A DNA stretch of 64,000 nt from Pseudomonas chlororaphis subsp. chlororaphis. GTDB lineage: Bacteria > Pseudomonadota > Gammaproteobacteria > Pseudomonadales > Pseudomonadaceae. Below are positions 63,116-64,000 of the stretch, one piece after another; the first letter of the stretch is position 1; each line of letters begins with the position of its first letter. The notes under the pieces are model-generated. The model was not told where the DNA came from, did no database searches, and worked only from the letters and a program-made list of their open reading frames with translations. Location of the stretch: positions 310,001 to 374,000 of the forward strand of contig NZ_CP027712.1 in assembly GCF_003945765.1 (NCBI RefSeq), given 5' to 3'. The position numbers were made by a program, and so were the translations under genes.

Positions 63116-64000
63116 TTAGAAGCTGTAGGTACCGGTTACCACCAGGCTGCGTGGATCGCCGAACTGGATCTGCCCGGCGCTGGTGGCCGAGGAGTAGTAA
63201 GTGCGGTCGCTGATGTTGTTCAGCGCGGCCCGCAGGTCCCAGTCCTTCTGCCGGAAGCCGGCCAGGGCGTCCCAGCGGCCGTAGCCCGGAAGCATCACGG
63301 TGTTGGCGTTATCGGCATAACGATCGCCCACCAGGGTCAGGCCGGTCTCGGCGTACCAGCCCATTTCCGGCTTCCAGGTCACGAACAGGCTGCCATTGCG
63401 CTTGGCCACGTTGTTCACCCGGTTGCCCTCGTCACCGTTGTTGCTCTTGACCACCGTCGCGTCCTGCAGGCCGATGCCGCCGCGGATCGACCAGTTGCCG
63501 ACGATCTTGCCGGCCGCGGTCAGTTCCACGCCGCGTGAGCGCTGCAGGCCGGTCAGCAGGATCACGTTCGGGTCTTCCACGCTGCGGCTGCGACGGTTGT
63601 AGAGTTCCAGTTCATAGACCGCGAGCGTGGTGCTGAAGCGGTCGTCGAGCCAGTCGCTCTTGACCCCGATTTCCTTCTGCCGGGTGCGCTCGGGGCTCAG
63701 GTCGTTGCTGTTGCCGTTGGCATTGGGGGTGATGCCGATCAGGCCACCGCCGACCGGCGAGAAGCTCTTGCTCCAGGAGGCGTAGAAGGAGTGGTTCTCC
63801 AGCGGGGTCCAGACCACGCCCAGGCGCGGGCTGGTGCTGTGGCTGTCGCGGTCGTCCTTGATATCCCGCAGTTTGTTGTGGGTCTCGACGTTGAAGTTGT
63901 CGTAGCGCAGTCCCGCGAGCACTTGCCACTGATCGTTCAGGCGCAACTGGTCCTGGACATACACGGCGCGGCTTTCCACCTCGCTGTGGTTGTAGCTGGA
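63116..64000 (-). CDS. TonB-dependent siderophore receptor, C-terminal part (cut by window)
   Basis: About 294 residues of the C-terminal beta-barrel of a TonB receptor; the frame stays open to the window edge, so the N-terminus with signal peptide and plug lies outside. Segments such as YVQDQLRLNDQWQVLAGLRY, WSKSFSPVG, NISDRTYYSS and the terminal LVVTGTYSF (final aromatic Phe) are typical of FhuA/FecA/PupB-type siderophore receptors. It is probably iron-regulated, but the promoter is not in the window. Which siderophore is bound cannot be told. Confidence 0.87.
   Translation of the reverse strand, partial: SSYNHSEVESRAVYVQDQLRLNDQWQVLAGLRYDNFNVETHNKLRDIKDDRDSHSTSPRLGVVWTPLENHSFYASWSKSFSPVGGGLIGITPNANGNSNDLSPERTRQKEIGVKSDWLDDRFSTTLAVYELELYNRRSRSVEDPNVILLTGLQRSRGVELTAAGKIVGNWSIRGGIGLQDATVVKSNNGDEGNRVNNVAKRNGSLFVTWKPEMGWYAETGLTLVGDRYADNANTVMLPGYGRWDALAGFRQKDWDLRAALNNISDRTYYSSATSAGQIQFGDPRSLVVTGTYSF

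Overview
The window is chromosomal DNA from a Pseudomonas of the fluorescens group (for example the P. protegens / P. chlororaphis / P. fluorescens lineages). The evidence is the high GC content, the pseudomonad gene order tex - ompR - envZ - rimK - rimB - hslR - hslO - pckA with gshA next to tex, the yrfG / nudE / cysQ group, dctBD, aguBA, and two families of Pseudomonas REP palindromes scattered between genes. About 59 protein genes are annotated. No rRNA, tRNA, CRISPR array, prophage or complete insertion sequence was seen.

Layout. 1-16 kb is mostly accessory: D-cysteine desulfhydrase and serine acetyltransferase (divergent), a betaine/choline transporter behind a perfect BetI-like operator, a LysR-controlled SDR / DUF1097 / SDR operon, a HicAB toxin-antitoxin pair, a LacI-type regulator divergent from a TonB receptor, flavin monooxygenase and aldo-keto reductase unit, and a FitAB/VapBC-type toxin-antitoxin pair. 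16-20 kb is a complete taurine operon tauABCD. 20-33 kb is conserved core: gshA, tex plus a thioesterase, ompR-envZ, rimK-rimB, hslR, a PAP2 phosphatase, hslO and pckA.

33-35 kb is the most unusual island. It holds a compact S-type-pyocin-like toxin with a colicin-E3-type 16S rRNase tail, a small overlapping probable immunity gene, and an N-terminally shortened relic of a DNase-colicin (Im2/7/8/9) immunity gene. Base composition drops sharply at the nuclease tail. 35-42 kb carries a YfaP-like TPR lipoprotein-like gene, a polysaccharide deacetylase, a RecQ helicase, a 3-hydroxyacyl-CoA dehydrogenase with a thioesterase, and a glycine-zipper protein. 42-50 kb has a YdeP-type formate dehydrogenase with FdhD and a LysR regulator, the potassium-binding LysM protein, yrfG, nudE, cysQ and a thioesterase.

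50-57 kb holds the DctBD C4-dicarboxylate two-component system and the complete dTDP-L-rhamnose operon rfbBACD. They are separated by a ~210-bp foldback element that looks like an IS5-type MITE with a CTAG target duplication covering the rfbD stop codon. 57-64 kb carries a 970-residue kinase / beta-domain / aminotransferase fusion, the agmatine-to-putrescine genes aguBA, a small orphan ORF and the C-terminal part of a TonB-dependent siderophore receptor cut by the window edge.

Sulfur metabolism is a recurring theme: dcyD, serine acetyltransferase, tauABCD, gshA, cysQ and possibly the monooxygenase unit. This fits a soil or rhizosphere organism that scavenges organosulfur compounds.
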